The notes: generated by a model not told the origin, from the letters alone. 64,000 nucleotides of DNA from Galeruca laticollis (GCA_963921935.1 OY998179.1:22255114-22319113), one strand, 5' to 3'. Counted from the first letter of the stretch, positions 1 to 10,909 are shown. Translations and numbers: made by a program.

Positions 1-303
1 GTAGTGTACACATCATATATCAGCAACAGAAACGAAAATAAGATCTTTTTAGATTTTTTTTTAAATTGCTGCGTATATTAATAACAAAAGAATACACATC
101 GTAAGCCAATTGTCATTAGAGTATGTTTACCTTGAATCAAATATTTAAATTGCTTATATAATAAAAAAAAGCTGTTAACGACGGCGATACTTATATAGAA
201 ATCAATTATTTTAAAATAATCGCTACTACGTCATTACCTGGTTAAAAATCCTAATAATATTTTCTTATTATCATCCGTTGAAGCGTTAAGCATGCGCAAT
301 AAT
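1..303. other. AT-rich sequence, no gene seen
   Basis: AT-rich sequence before the left arm of the palindromic element. I see no coding signal, terminal repeat or RNA gene here. Confidence 0.5.
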
Positions 304-942
304 TATAGTCTAGTCGACAAGTTGAAAATGGTACAAAATAGAAATACTGCTCTTAAAATTATGTGCGATAGCTCATTGGATTCGGAATGGCGTCTAGAAA
401 AATGTGCTAAAAGCGTGTATTATCACATAAAAAATTGCAAAAGTTATAAACAATTAAAGTTGAAAAAAAATGGCATTTCGTTTTTTGTCAATATTTCATT
501 AACTATTAATATTTAAGAAATTTCAAAAAAAGATTCTGAAAGAGGGGAAAATTTCCAATAAAAAACTCCTAGCTCCCGGAACTCTATCTCCATTATTTAT
601 AGGTCTGCGCGCGACATTTTTAGATTGCGCGCGCGGCGTCAAAAGCGAGTACGGCACATTAATTAATTTATTCAAGGTATTGAATATTTTTTTAATTTGA
701 AAAAATTATGGTGTATTCTGAAAACTATAAATAATTTATTCCCGTTGTAAATTTTACTTAAATTTAATTTTTCAACAAGTTAAACAATTGTTAACTAACA
801 AAATTTTCTTGAACTTCAGTCTTAATTGTAAGTGAAAAAAAAATATTTAAATAATAGTTGTAAAAAGTTTTCGCTTCGTAGAGCCTTTCTTACCCACATA
901 CTTAACAAGATCGTGCCATAAAAGTTAAAAAAATATTTATAG
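304..942 (+). repeat. Left arm of a large palindromic (foldback) element
   Basis: This stretch is repeated in inverted orientation at about 6837-7480. Shared landmarks include TAGTCGACAAGTTGAAAATG near 311, the CGCTTCGTAGAGCC block near 880 and GATCGTGCCATAAAAG near 910. A 74-codon frame (292-516) starts just outside the arm; its product has no domain I recognise, and the mirrored arm keeps only part of it, so coding is doubtful. A Gypsy element was inserted at 943 and separates the last few bases of this arm (6766-6784) from the rest. Without that insertion the element would be about 1.35 kb with arms of about 650 bp and a loop of about 50 bp. I cannot assign the family. Confidence 0.7.
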
Positions 943-1165
943 TGTTGTGGATAATTATTTGGATCACTTATTTAAAACCACAACTAACAACAATTATTGT
1001 GAAAACTTGTTATAAATTAATTAAAATAAAAGACGTAACGTAAAGTTCGCTTTATTTCCCTCTAACCTTACATTTCACACTGACAGTTGACAGTATTGAC
1101 ATTGACCACAGATAATCGATGTAAAGAGTATACACCATATATGGAATAATAGTTAAGTTACAACA
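943..1165 (-). repeat. 3' LTR of the Gypsy element
   Basis: This 223-bp LTR matches the one at 6546-6765 except for a few substitutions and one 3-bp length difference (ACAATTATTGTG here against ACAATTGTG). On the minus strand it contains CCATATATGG near its start and an AATAAA within GGGAAATAAAGCG, plausible promoter and polyadenylation signals. The near identity of the LTRs suggests a fairly recent insertion. Confidence 0.93.
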
Positions 1166-1515
1166 GTTCGGCCATCCTGACATTTTGACCGACCTCGGTT
1201 AACACTAAGTACATAAAAATTAACAAAATAAAATATCCATTCATACCCAATTACTTAATCTTAATTATCTAATGTTGATACAAACAAGTCATAATTGGTA
1301 GAAAAATAGTTATAATGGGTGAATAATTTGTCACAATCAGGTTCAGTACATAAAATTAAATTGTTTTTCTCATTAATACAATTTGGTCAAAAGAAAAAGA
1401 AAAACAGAAACATGAGTATCATAAGAATAAACATTATAAACATAAAATTCATCAGCATAAATATTTTCACAAGTCATAAAGCACATAAAAAATAGACAGA
1501 AATGCATGTATTATA
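1166..1515. other. A-rich remnant between the Gypsy 3' LTR and the LINE
   Basis: About 350 bp with no readable frame. It probably holds the 3' untranslated end of the Gypsy element (the block beginning GTTCGGCCATCCTGAC abuts the LTR where a polypurine tract would be on the minus strand) and possibly the start of the inserted LINE. The boundary between them is not visible. Confidence 0.4.
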
Positions 1516-1890
1516 ATGGAATTGAAACAGGAAAATCATAAGCTGAAAGAAATAATCGCCGAGCAAGAAGAAAGATTAGACTACGTAGAAAGGGAAATAA
1601 GGCGCAATAACATAGTATTTCAAGGAATTGAAGATAAGGAGAATGAGAGCCAACAAGAAATAAAGGAAACAGTCCAAAAAATAATGAGAAAAATAGAGGT
1701 AGAAGTAGACCCAGAAAAAGATCTGATAGGATTCGGCAGGATCGGAACTTTTGGAAGAAACAAAAGTAGACCAATTATAGTTAAAATCAAAAATTGGAGT
1801 AAAAAATTAGAAATTATGAAACAAGGTAAAAAGCTAAAAGGTATGGTCTACTGGTATGATTATACAAATAATGAAGAAAGGAAATCGTAA
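1516..1890 (+). pseudogene. LINE ORF1-like RNA-binding protein fragment
   Basis: A 124-residue frame begins with a charged coiled-coil (about residues 1-30, rich in E, K and L) followed by REIRRNNIVFQGIEDKE and later GFGRIGTFGRNKSRPIIVKI. The order coiled-coil, RRNN-hydrophobic-G strand, then RPIIVK is typical of the RNA-binding ORF1-type proteins encoded by many insect LINEs. The reading frame runs into ORF2 sequence around 1870 after a deletion, so the protein is chimeric at its end. A minus-strand frame over the same bases is a shadow. Confidence 0.6.
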
Positions 1891-3118
1891 TATTTGTAGC
1901 AAATATAGAGGAATTAGTTTACTCAATACCGTATATAAAATACTAACAACGATAATAAATGAAAGGCTAAAAAAGGTAATGGAATCAAATATAGGGGAGT
2001 ATCAAAAAGGTTTTCGGAAAGGAAAATCAACAGTAGATGCCATACATACTATAAATCAAGTAATTGAAAAATGTTATGAACACAATGTTGGAGTCCAAAT
2101 GCTATTTATTGACTTCAAGCAAGCTTTCGACAGCTTGAAACGGAGGACAATCATAAAGGATATCTAAATGTACCGCAAAAGATCATACGGTTGGTGAAAA
2201 TGACGATGAAAGATTCTAGGGCAAAAGTAATGACAAGGGAAGGTCCATCAGAGGAATTTGAGATAAATGCTGGAGTAAGGCAAGGAGATGGGCTGTCAGC
2301 GGTATTGTTTAACATAGCAGTGGATGGCATAATTAAGACTTGTAATATCAATGGAAGCACAATTAATAAATCAAAACAAATAATGGCATATGCTGATGAT
2401 TTAACCATAATAGCGAGAGACTGAAAGAGCCTTGAAGAAACATTAGAGAAAATTGTAAACGAAGCGGGAAAAAGAGGATTAAAAATAAATCAGGAGAAAA
2501 CAAAATATATGGAAATGAAAAGAAAGAAGGAAGTCTACCAACCAGAAGCAGTAAAGTTAAATGAATTCACTTTTGAAGTTGTTAACACCTTTAAGTATCT
2601 GGGAACAATTATTAGTAACAAAAACGACACAAAAATCGAGATAAGGCAAAGAATTCAAGCAGGGTATAGAGCATATAATAAATTTAAAAACATCATGCAG
2701 AGTAAGAGAATAAGCCGAGCAACAAAATTAAGAGTCTACAGGACGGCGATAAAACCGGTAGTTACATATGCGGCAGAAACTATGAGACTGACAAATGAGG
2801 ACGAAGAGCAACTAAGGATATATGAATTATGAAATTAGAAATATATTAGAAAATGAGGACATAGTAAACACAATTAAATCAAAAAGGATTCGTTGGTACG
2901 GACATGTTAAAAGAATGGAGAAAGGACAGGAGGTGAGGAGAATTACAGAATGGAGACCGAATGAGGAAAGATTACCAGGAAGACGAAAAATTAGATGGGA
3001 AGATCAAGTTGTGAAAGATATAAAAATTTTGGGAGCACAAGGCGGGGAGAGACAGATGCAGGACAGAAAGGAGTGGAGAACAATTGTCGAAACTGCAAAA
3101 ACCTCTAATAAATTGTAG
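1880..3118 (+). pseudogene. LINE reverse transcriptase and C-terminal region, broken
   Basis: The first segment carries YRGISLLNTVYKI and GFRKGKSTVDAI, then FIDFKQAFDS, the A box of reverse transcriptase. After a break near 2165 a second segment has GVRQGDGLSAVLF and the catalytic YADDLTII, ending at a stop at 2422-2424. A third has FKYLGTIISNKND, and a fourth ends with RIRWYGHVKRMEK and a basic tail around RLPGRRKIRWED, the usual LINE C terminus. At least one frameshift and one stop interrupt the chain, so it is inactive. The motifs resemble LINEs often mis-annotated in insects as craniofacial development protein or endonuclease-reverse transcriptase. Confidence 0.85.
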
Positions 3119-3232
3119 ATAAACAGCAAGAAAAACGTGGGCTGACCCCCCACAAGATACAGGGTCAAAAGAGCTCAATCTGAGCGGCTACAACTCCAAC
3201 TGGAGTGTGTAGCCTTGTATATATATATACTC

Positions 3233-5359
3233 GGATACAGCTTAGTAAATTTTGTGAAACCGTCAACGACCAGAAGTGCATATTTGTGTTGAAAACGCGT
3301 TTTTTTAAGAGGTCCATAGTGATCTATATGAAGTACTTGAAAGGGTAAGTTACCTTTAGGAATAGGGTGTAGCAAACCCTCGGGTTTACCAGTTAATGGA
3401 GAATAAGTTATACATTTTAAGCAATTTCTGAAATAATCTATTACTTTTTGTTTTAAATTTGGAAACCAGTATGTTCTAAGAATATTTTCAACGGTTTTTT
3501 TTTCTCCCATGTGACCTAACTGATCATGATAAGTGTTTATTACACTAGCCTCCATCATAGAAGGTACATAAAACTGTAATTTACTTTTGTTTTTCCTGTA
3601 CACTAAGCCGTTTCTAATTTCAAAAAGTTTACTCACAGTCTTAAAAACTGCATCTCGAATTTTTGTGATTTCAGGATCGCAATAATAAAATTGAATTTCT
3701 ACTTAAGCAGTCAGAGTGTTCCATATAATCTGCTTTTCTATGTTCTACAGTGTAACTAAAATTCTGAAGCTCAAGAGCCCAGCGTATTATTTTAGGGTAT
3801 ATTTCCTTTTTATTTAAAGCGTATTTTATATTGTTACAATCAGTAAGAATTTTAAAATCTAAGCCCTGTAAATAGGTCCTAAACCTTCTGAAACAATAAA
3901 CAATACATAACAATTCAAGCTCATAACTGTGCATTTTGCTTTCACTTGGACTATTAGTTTTAGAAAAATAAAATATAGGATGAAATTTATTATCAGACTG
4001 TTTCTGTAAAAGAATACTTCCAAAACCTTGAGATGATACATCACAATGCAGTTGAGTCTCTGTTTGTGGATTATATATTGATAAAACGGGTTTAGTTAAA
4101 AGTTCATAAGTTTCCAATTGAACAGGACCAAACTGCATCCTTTTTTAATAAGTCATATAAAGGTTTAGAAATTAAAGAGTAATGTTTTATAAAACGCCTA
4201 AAGTAGGATGTGAGTCCCAAAAAGCTTCTAACATTACCAAAATTTTTTGGAATAGGAAAATTACTAACGGCTTTCAAATTTTCATAGGAAGGCTTAATAC
4301 CAGTGTTGTCAATGATATAACCTAAAAATGTAGTACTAGGATAAAAGAATGAACACTTATCCAAACGCAATTCAAGCTAATTTCTTATTAATAAATCAAA
4401 AACTTCATGAAAAGTACTTGAATTTTCCTCAAAAGAGTCAGTAGCTATGCATATGTCATCAAAATAAAGAGACATTTTACCCTGCTCAATAAGTTCTCGA
4501 AAAATTAAACTAACAAATCTACTCCAGTTTGCAGGACTATTTTTCATACCAAAAGGCATTTTTATATATTCAAATTGACCGCTAGGTGTCACAAAAGCTG
4601 TATATTTAATCGAGTCTTGATGCATGGAAATAGAATGAAATGCATCTTTGCATCTAGTCGAGTAAAACATGTTTTGTTTCTTAATTGATCGATTTGATCA
4701 TCAATAATAGGTAATGGAAAATTATCTCTTAAACACTGCTCATTTAACTTACGGTAATCTATGCACATACGTACACCATTGGATTTTTTTGGTACTAAAA
4801 CTATGGGAGACGCATACTCTGAATGACTTCTTTGAATTATGCCTCTGGACAAAAGATCATTGGTTATTTTATTGACTTGTTCTTTCTCTAGATATGAGAG
4901 CCTCCTAGGCCTATAAAAGAATGGTTTTTCGTTAGGCTTTAAATAAAGTTTCATAAAATTATGTGTATCAGGCACCTTAGGTCTTTCTGCATTTACAAAT
5001 TTATGTTTTAATTTAATGTCTAAATTATGATTAATATTTAATTCCTTTTCGGGTAAGTGATCTACTTCTATGTGCAAAAGATCTGTGTCGAAATTGCTAA
5101 CTTTAGTTACTTGAACAGAATCAGTAAAAGTGACAGTAAGATTATTCTTTGCAATAAAATCTCTACCTAATAAACACGAATATTTCATGGTATTTTTAGG
5201 AACAATATAAAAATCAATATTTATAATCAAATCATTTAAATATAAATTTGTTTTAAATTTGCCTAAAATGTTTAAACTAGAATTGTTAATACCGTGAAAA
5301 GAATGACTCTCAAAATTTTTGTTAATTAAAAAGCTGGGTATTTCTGATTCGCACAACAA
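3233..5359 (-). pseudogene. Gypsy pol: protease remnant, RT, RNase H, truncated integrase
   Basis: On the minus strand the frame at 5359-4589 begins in the protease region; no intact D-T/S-G is visible. It continues into reverse transcriptase with ASPIVLVPKKSNGVRMCIDY and FTRLDAK. A frameshift near 4590-4670 precedes PFGMKNSPANWSRF and the catalytic LYFDDICIAT. A stop at 4378-4376 separates this from LDKCSFF and FLGLTSYFRRFIKHYS. Another frameshift near 4104-4138 leads to RNase H with LHCDVSSQGFGS and ILTDCNNIKYAL, ending HSDCLSRN. The integrase segment (3636-3233) has the zinc-binding H/H/C/C pattern (HDQLGHMG to CLKC) and the first core aspartate in LHIDHYGPL, then stops at the LINE. Five or more lesions make it non-functional. 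Confidence 0.92.
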
Positions 5360-5379
5360 AGAAATTTGTAGAACTATCC

Positions 5380-6454
5380 AGGTCTGACCTTAGGGAGGTT
5401 GCTCGATGTTGAGACGTTCCGGCCAAGTTTGTAGTTGTTCCACCTCTGAACTGTGGTCTTCGGTTGGGGCAGTCTTTTTGTTAGTGTGACAGTAATCCAC
5501 ATAAAAAGCAGGACCCTCTTTCTCTCTTGGGCTTTAGGCATGCTGATACGATATGACCTTCTTCTAAACAGTTGAAGCACCTAACAGACTGTCCTATTTG
5601 GTTTTGATCATTATTTACACGAAAAGAACTAAAAGAACTGGATGAAAAACTTGGCCTGTATGGTGAAGTATTTTTAAAATGTTTGCTTCTACGTTCATTT
5701 ATTATTCTGTCAAAGTTTATTAGGTCGTGATAGATTCCGCTGCTATTTTGATGGTCTTTTGTAAGAAGCATGTTCGCTAGTTCTCTTGAAGCTAACCCAA
5801 TAACAATCTGCTCCTTTTGTTCGTCCATGCTTAAAGATAAATCTTCACAAAGCTTGATTTTCTCATGCAAATAACTACTTAAGCCTTCAGATGGTTTTTG
5901 TGTACGACTAGTCATTGTCTTCCATAAACAAGTTAAATTTTTGTGTGGAATAAATGTATTTGAAAATTTATCTTTAAAATCGGTCCAATTTGTTAGCTGA
6001 CTCCTATTAGCTTCATTCAATGTTTAGCAGCACCAATTAACCTTGAGCGGGCAGTTTCCATAAGAAATTCAGGTGGCCAGTGATGAAGGGTGGCAGCTCC
6101 TTCAATAGATTCCAGCCACTGTTTACTTTTATTGAGGTCGTCTCCAGCAAAAGTCTGAATAGACTGACTAAAATCAGGTATAACGGTGTAATTTCGTTGG
6201 GTTTGTACTTGGGCTTGTGTTAACTGTGCATTTTGAACCATAGTTTGCATTAATAGGTCGTTTTGAGTCATAATTTGGTTCATAGAATTAAGTAAGCGGC
6301 CCATATCATAAATTGTATCACCTGTATTATTGTTTGGCAAGCCATCTCTTTGATTTTGCATCATAAACCTCTCAAACTGTTGTTCAGGAATGCCATTGTT
6401 CGCTTCCGTAATGCTTATACCGGGTTCCTGGTTTTTTTTCGAAGTCCGATCCAT
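5380..6454 (-). pseudogene. Gypsy gag with two zinc knuckles, broken
   Basis: The frame starts at an ATG at 6454, has a Q/N-rich N terminus, and reaches RSRLIGAAKH, where a small deletion near 6017-6020 creates a stop. It resumes in another frame with LTNWTDFKDKF, typical of retrotransposon gag. A first CCHC knuckle (CFNCLEEGHIVSAC) lies near 5580-5540. The second knuckle (CFLCGLLSH) is interrupted by a TAA stop between its histidine and last cysteine near 5490, with QKDCPNR following in frame. Two knuckles and a capsid-like core fit Ty3/Gypsy gag. Confidence 0.85.
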
Positions 6455-6545
6455 GTTTTAAGAGAGCTAATGGAAGGCACGCTTTTCGAAATCCGTAAGC
6501 ATCGGGCTTATTTCGAATAAAATGCCTGTACCCCATACCTGAGAT

Positions 6546-6765
6546 TGTTGTGGATAATTATTTGGATCACTTATTTAAAACCACAACTAACAACAATTGT
6601 GAAAACTTGTTATAAATTAATTAAAATAAAAGATGTAACGTAAAGTTCGCTTTATTTCCCTCTAACCTTACATTTCACACTGACAGTTGACAGTATTGAC
6701 ATTGACCACAGATAATCTATGTAAGGAGTATACACTATATATGGAATAATAGTTAAGTTACAACA
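6546..6765 (-). repeat. 5' LTR of the Gypsy element
   Basis: This 220-bp LTR is the partner of 943-1165. On the minus strand the bases just inside it (6545 downward) read ATCTCAGGTATGGGG, where a primer binding site should lie, but I cannot name the tRNA. ATAG at 6766-6769 is the right copy of the target duplication. Confidence 0.93.
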
Positions 6766-6836
6766 ATAGTTTGTTTATAATAATTTTTTTACTTGAACAA
6801 AAACTGAAAAATCCAAGTAATGTTGTTATTGTTGTT

Positions 6837-7480
6837 AATTATTATAAACAAAGTATAAATATTTTTTTAACTTTTATGGCACGATCTTGTTAAGTATGTA
6901 GGTAAGAAAGGCTCTACGAAGCGAAAATTTTTTACAACTATTATTTAAACATTTTTTTTCACTTACAATTAAGACTGAAATTCATGAAAATTTTTTTAGT
7001 TAACAATTGTTTAACTTATTGAAAAATTAACTTTAAGTAAAATTTCCAACGAGAATATTTTATTTATAGTGTTCAGAGTACACCATAATTTTTTCAAATT
7101 AAAAGAAAATATTCAATATCTTAAATAAATTAATGAATGTGCTGTACTCGCTTTTGACACCGCTCGAGCAATCTAAAAATGTCGCACGCAGACCTATTTT
7201 CAGTGTTAAATTAAAATTATAAATAATGGGTTTTTTATTGGAAATTTCCTCCTCTTTCAGAATCTTTTTTTGAAATTTCTTAAATATTAATAGTTTATGA
7301 AATATTGGCAAAAAACGAAATACCATTTTTTTTCATCCTTAATTGTTTATAACTTTTGCAATTTTTTATGTGCTAGTACATTTTTCGAGGCGTCATTCCG
7401 AATCCAATGAGCTATCGCACATAATTTTAGGAGCAGTATCTCTATTTTGTACCATTTTCAACTTGTCGACTAGTCTATTA
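6837..7480 (-). repeat. Right arm of the palindromic element
   Basis: Inverted partner of 304-942. The order of landmarks is mirrored: CATAAAAG/GATCTTG block near 6880, GGCTCTACGAAGCG near 6910, and CTTGTCGACTAGTC near 7462. Small indels and substitutions separate the arms, so it is not recent. The loop between arms is about 6785-6836. Frames within it (7326-7099 minus, 7343-7528 plus) look like by-products of the palindrome. Confidence 0.7.
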
Positions 7481-8298
7481 CTTGTACACAACAAACCACA
7501 TATTATACAAAAGCAAATAAATATTTAGCCAAGGGAGATAAACGAATGTTAGTAAAACAAGGTGAACTACTAACACACCTCTTGTGTTTAGAAACAAAGA
7601 AAAAAATTTGGAACGTTTTCTGAAGAAGGAACAGCTACTGTCAAGGCTATAGTTTCGAAGTAATCAATATGAAAGATTGCCTAATATAAAAAAATAAGCT
7701 GGAGATGATACGATTTTAGCGTTAATCACGTAAAAGTCCCTTGGGGGAGGTTAAAAAATCTCTTCATGTCCTTATCTTGGGGCGGAGTGCGGTAAAACCC
7801 ATTCTCACGTACTTTTTGTCAACTTTTTCCACAGTCAGTTTAAAAAAGAAGATTTTACTAGGGCACTGCGATATTTCGTTAATAAGCGCTATAAGTGTAT
7901 ACTGAGTAATACCGATAAATTTACCAATACATATCGGTAGCCCCTATTTAAAAGCTACAAGTAGCATAGTTTATTTTTGAATATCAATGTCGCTAATAAG
8001 CATTATTCAAATCGTCGGTCGACTATCTAGTTGGTACGCGTTCTTTGAAGGTAGTTGGAATAAAAAAAATTGTTCGTATAAACCACTTTATTTGTTTACA
8101 AGATCAAATTATTAGCGCGTGCTGTTTTCTGAATAATTTCGCTGTATTCTTCACGAAATTTTCATTGGAGGTTGTTTAATTATTTTAGAGTTGTGCTTTG
8201 ATTTGCTTTGTGATATTTGTGAAATTGATATCTGGAGACGTTTTGAGAAATATTCACATCAATAATGAAATTCCTGCTACGAATGTAATTAAACGTTA
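7481..8298. other. Non-coding stretch upstream of a transposase fossil
   Basis: No gene is visible. The stretch contains one copy of a short repeat at 7745-7812 (see separate entry). TATTTAAAAG near 7947 could be a promoter remnant of the transposase at 8813, but this is only a suggestion. Confidence 0.4.
7745..7812 (+). repeat. Short direct repeat, copy 1
   Basis: About 70 bp ending GGTAAAACCCATTCTCACGTA, present again in the same orientation at about 9551-9619. The two copies bracket the transposase fossil and solo LTR at 8299-9460. Confidence 0.6.
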
Positions 8299-8767
8299 TG
8301 TAATGTTTTTCTTATTAATTTAAACAATAAACGGGTGGGATAAACTTTAAACACACGGTATGGCTACTTACTAATTTATTAAAACACTAACTCACTAACA
8401 CTTAATTTATATATACTTAACTAATCACTTAAATCTAATTTATATGCACACAAACTTGATTATATTAGCACTTTACTGTTCGGTGTATTTCTGTTTATTT
8501 CTCGAGATCACTTTATCCACTAACTCCTCCGCTGATCGGTCCTTATTTATATTAATGCCTTTCTTACTACAGAATTCTGGGCTGCGGCTTACACACAAAT
8601 AACTTTTCTGGCCTCTTCTAGATAAGTCTGGTCACAAAAACAATGTTTAGATAAGATAATCCCTAAACAGTTGTAAAAACACTGCGTATCCACCATAATT
8701 TTCATTTTCATACCTGGCTTAGACAGAGTCGGATTTAGGGTCTATACCAGTGTGCTGTTTCGTAACA
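8299..8767 (-). repeat. Solo LTR with 4-bp target duplication
   Basis: A 469-bp segment begins TGTAATG and ends CGTAACA on the plus strand and is flanked by GTTA on both sides (8295-8298 and 8768-8771). No coding sequence lies within, so it looks like a solo LTR left after recombination of an LTR element. Minus orientation is favoured: from the TGTTACGAAAC end there is a TATAAATAAGG box near 8552 and a later AATAAA near 8496. It sits just upstream of the transposase fossil's start codon and would have separated it from its promoter. Confidence 0.75.
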
Positions 8768-8812
8768 GTTATGATAATATCCAAAGTAATACATTTTAAT
8801 ATTGTAATTCTA

Positions 8813-9460
8813 ATGAATAACAATGAAAATGAGACACAATTTAAAAATTGAGATTTGCATATTCAAGATCAACAAGTTATTTTAAATATGTATTCGTGCT
8901 TAAAAGCTGAAAATGTCAATTCAACTCAAGATGAAATAATTAAAAGAATATTCAAGTTAACGAAAACTACCTACCCCACAATTTATTTAGTAATTAAACG
9001 AGGCATTGTGATCGAACAAGATAAAAAACGGAAACGGGAAATCTAAAGATGTGATTCGACGAACGGTTTATAATACGTACAAAGTCACAACATTAGAAAT
9101 TATATTTAACAATTTCACAATTTTAAATATCAATAATTAGAAACCCTTTGACATTTTAAAAGAATGTGGTTTTAAGTATAAAAAATTAGACAGTTGAATG
9201 TAGTATTGCTGTACTTCGTCAAAATTATTTAAGGCAGATTCTAAGTTACAGAGAAAGTAATAGAAATATAGTTTATTTAGATGAACCGCAGTTGGGCAGA
9301 GAATTCACAAAATTCTGTCTTAAATGCGCGATACTTGAGGGGAAAACGAGTAATAGTCTCACACGTTGGGCATGAAAACAGTTTTGTATTAATTGTCTTA
9401 TCTTAGCAAAAAATATCAATAAAGCTCTGCTTGAGTATCATGAAAATATATCTATTTTAA
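8813..9460 (+). pseudogene. IS630/Tc1-type DDE transposase fossil
   Basis: From ATG at 8813 the frame has one stop (TGA at 8849), then a helix-turn-helix-like region with ILNMYSCLKAEN, TYPTIYLVIKRG and VIRRTVYNTYKV. Further on are FDILKECGFKYKKLDS and, after a frameshift near 9200, RNIVYLDEPQLGREF, which corresponds to the first catalytic aspartate (usually L-D-E-T in this family). The same architecture is seen in the better preserved gene at 47898-49658, for example IGFKYQKDD and FVFLDKTW. Several stops make it dead. The C-terminal half is missing. Confidence 0.7.
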
Positions 9461-9550
9461 AAATAATATTGATATGCCACTGGTCGGTTTCTTTTAAATA
9501 TTTTATAAGTTTTTTTATATATTTTAAACTGACTTTGGAAGAAGTATACT

Positions 9551-9619
9551 TAGGGGGGTTAAAAAAGCTCTACATGCGCTTATCTTCTGGCGAAGGGGGG
9601 TAAAACCCATTCTCACGTA
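9551..9619 (+). repeat. Short direct repeat, copy 2
   Basis: Second copy of the element at 7745-7812; GGTTAAAAAA and TAAAACCCATTCTCACGTA are shared. It ends about 20 bp before the mariner element. Confidence 0.6.
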
Positions 9620-9639
9620 ATATTTTATGGATCGAAATA

Positions 9640-10907
9640 CGAGGATATATTGAAAAATTCTTAACCTACTATAGAACCAAACAAAATTTCAATGTCAAAA
9701 TATTTAATTACTCAAAATATTCTCCTCTTAATTGGATACATTCATTACAGCGAACTTGCAACGTCTCTAGACTTTTCAAAAAAAATGTTCCTTCTTGCTC
9801 TGCAAACCAGACCTCCACAGCTTTTATTACCTCCTCGTTGGAAGAAAATTTATGACCTTTCAAACTTTTTTTCAGCTGAGGAAGGAGATGATAGTCGGGC
9901 GGAGCCAAATCTGGTTCAAACTCTAAATCACGAATTTTTTGCATGGCAAGATGAGATTTGTGTGCAGTGGCGTTGTCCTGCAAAAACAAAACACATTTGG
10001 ATAGCTTTCCGCGGCTTATCTCTTTATTTTTTTCCCGTAGAGTGGTCAGTAATGTCGAATAGTAATCTCCAGTTATTGTTCTACCCTTATCCAAAAAATC
10101 AATCATGATTACTCCATGGCAATCCCAAAAAACTGAAGCAAGAACTTTTCCAGCAGATTTTTGGACACGAAACTTATTAGGTCTTGGAGAACCAGAGTGT
10201 CGCCATTCCATCGATTGTTGCTTTGTTTCTGGATCGTAGAAATGTACTCAAATCTCATCCATAGTAACAATTCAGTTTAAGAAGTCTACATCGTTTTCAA
10301 ATCGAGCACAGATCGAACGCGATCTGCACCCTTGCACGCTTTTGGTCAACATTCAAACATTTGGGTAACCATTTTGCAGCAATTTTTCTCATGTCCAAAT
10401 TGACGTGAACTATATGATGAACGCGTTCGTATGAAATATTCAGTGCTTCAGATATCCGTTTTAGCCCAATTCGACGGCCTGATAAAATCATGTCAAGAAC
10501 TGCATCGATATTTTCGGGGACTGACACAGAAACTGGCCTTCCCGATCGCTCATCATCTTCAATGGAAAATTTACCTCTTTTGAAGCTTGCAGTCCAATTT
10601 TTCACGGTCGCATACGAAGAACATTGATCACCAAGGGTATTAAGCATATCTTCGTAAATCTGTTTACCTCTTAACCCTTTTAAATACAGATACTTGATGA
10701 TGCCTCGATACTCCATTTTTTCGATTTTCACAATTTCGATGGACATATTTTTTTCTTTTAATTTATTGCGTAACTCTGGTTTACTTTTTTGACGTCAAAC
10801 TTCACACTGACACTTCTAATAAGTTATTGTTCATTGCTATGGTAACGCAATATTCTGTTTATGCATGGAACTCGTCTAGGCTAACTAAGTATCAATACAT
10901 CCCCTCG
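9640..10907 (-). mobile_element. Mariner transposon with TA duplication
   Basis: A 1268-bp element flanked by TA at 9638-9639 and 10908-10909. The left end begins CGAGGATATATTGA and the right end, read inward on the minus strand, begins CGAGGGGATGTATTGA, so the terminal inverted repeats match except for small changes. Size, TA target and the single transposase gene fit the mariner family. The transposase has lesions, so the copy is not autonomous. Confidence 0.93.
9708..10746 (-). pseudogene. Mariner transposase, broken
   Basis: The minus-strand frame starts at 10746 (MSIEIVKIEKMEYRG). The N-terminal half has paired helix-turn-helix signatures, including YATVKNWTASFKRG and DERSGRPVSVSVPENIDAV, both usual in mariner transposases. 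A frameshift near 10300 and two TGA stops near tryptophan positions follow, on each side of the first catalytic aspartate in IVTMDEI. The second half (10211-9708) has the second aspartate in LFLQDNATAH and the third in LAPPDYHLLP, giving the D,D34D-type arrangement. The C terminus is complete. Three lesions make it inactive. Confidence 0.93.
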
Positions 10908-10909
10908 TA

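Larger units (their letters stand above)
1516..3232 (+). mobile_element. LINE inserted in the Gypsy integrase region
   Basis: A non-LTR retrotransposon in plus orientation, opposite to the Gypsy element. It holds an ORF1-like piece (1516-1870), then reverse transcriptase and C-terminal region (1880-3118), a short 3' UTR and a (TA)n tail at about 3214-3232, after which Gypsy integrase sequence resumes. The endonuclease part of ORF2 is missing, so there is an internal deletion near 1870-1885. The (TA)n tail is also seen on the LINE at 34101-35309, a shared trait of this LINE group here. Confidence 0.75.
943..6765 (-). mobile_element. Ty3/Gypsy LTR retrotransposon, complete ends, decayed interior
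   Basis: Two direct LTRs (943-1165 and 6546-6765) bound the element. Both start TGTTGTGG and end TTACAACA on the plus strand. The 4-bp sequence ATAG lies just outside each end (939-942 and 6766-6769) and is the target-site duplication. Reading on the minus strand the order is 5' LTR, gag, protease/RT/RNase H, integrase, 3' LTR, as in Ty3/Gypsy elements. A LINE occupies the integrase end, so the catalytic core after its first aspartate is lost. Several stops and frameshifts make the element immobile. The host sequence is the palindrome described at 304-942 and 6837-7480. Confidence 0.93.

Noticed and set aside
1511..1774. Minus-strand frame of 87 codons
   Set aside because: Antisense of the LINE ORF1-like coding sequence; leucine/phenylalanine-rich by-product.
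3175..3232. C-terminal tail of the Gypsy integrase frame (18 codons)
   Set aside because: These codons come from the LINE 3' UTR and (TA)n tail, not from integrase.
9692..10108. Plus-strand frame of 138 codons
   Set aside because: Antisense of the mariner transposase, whose minus-strand motifs are clear.
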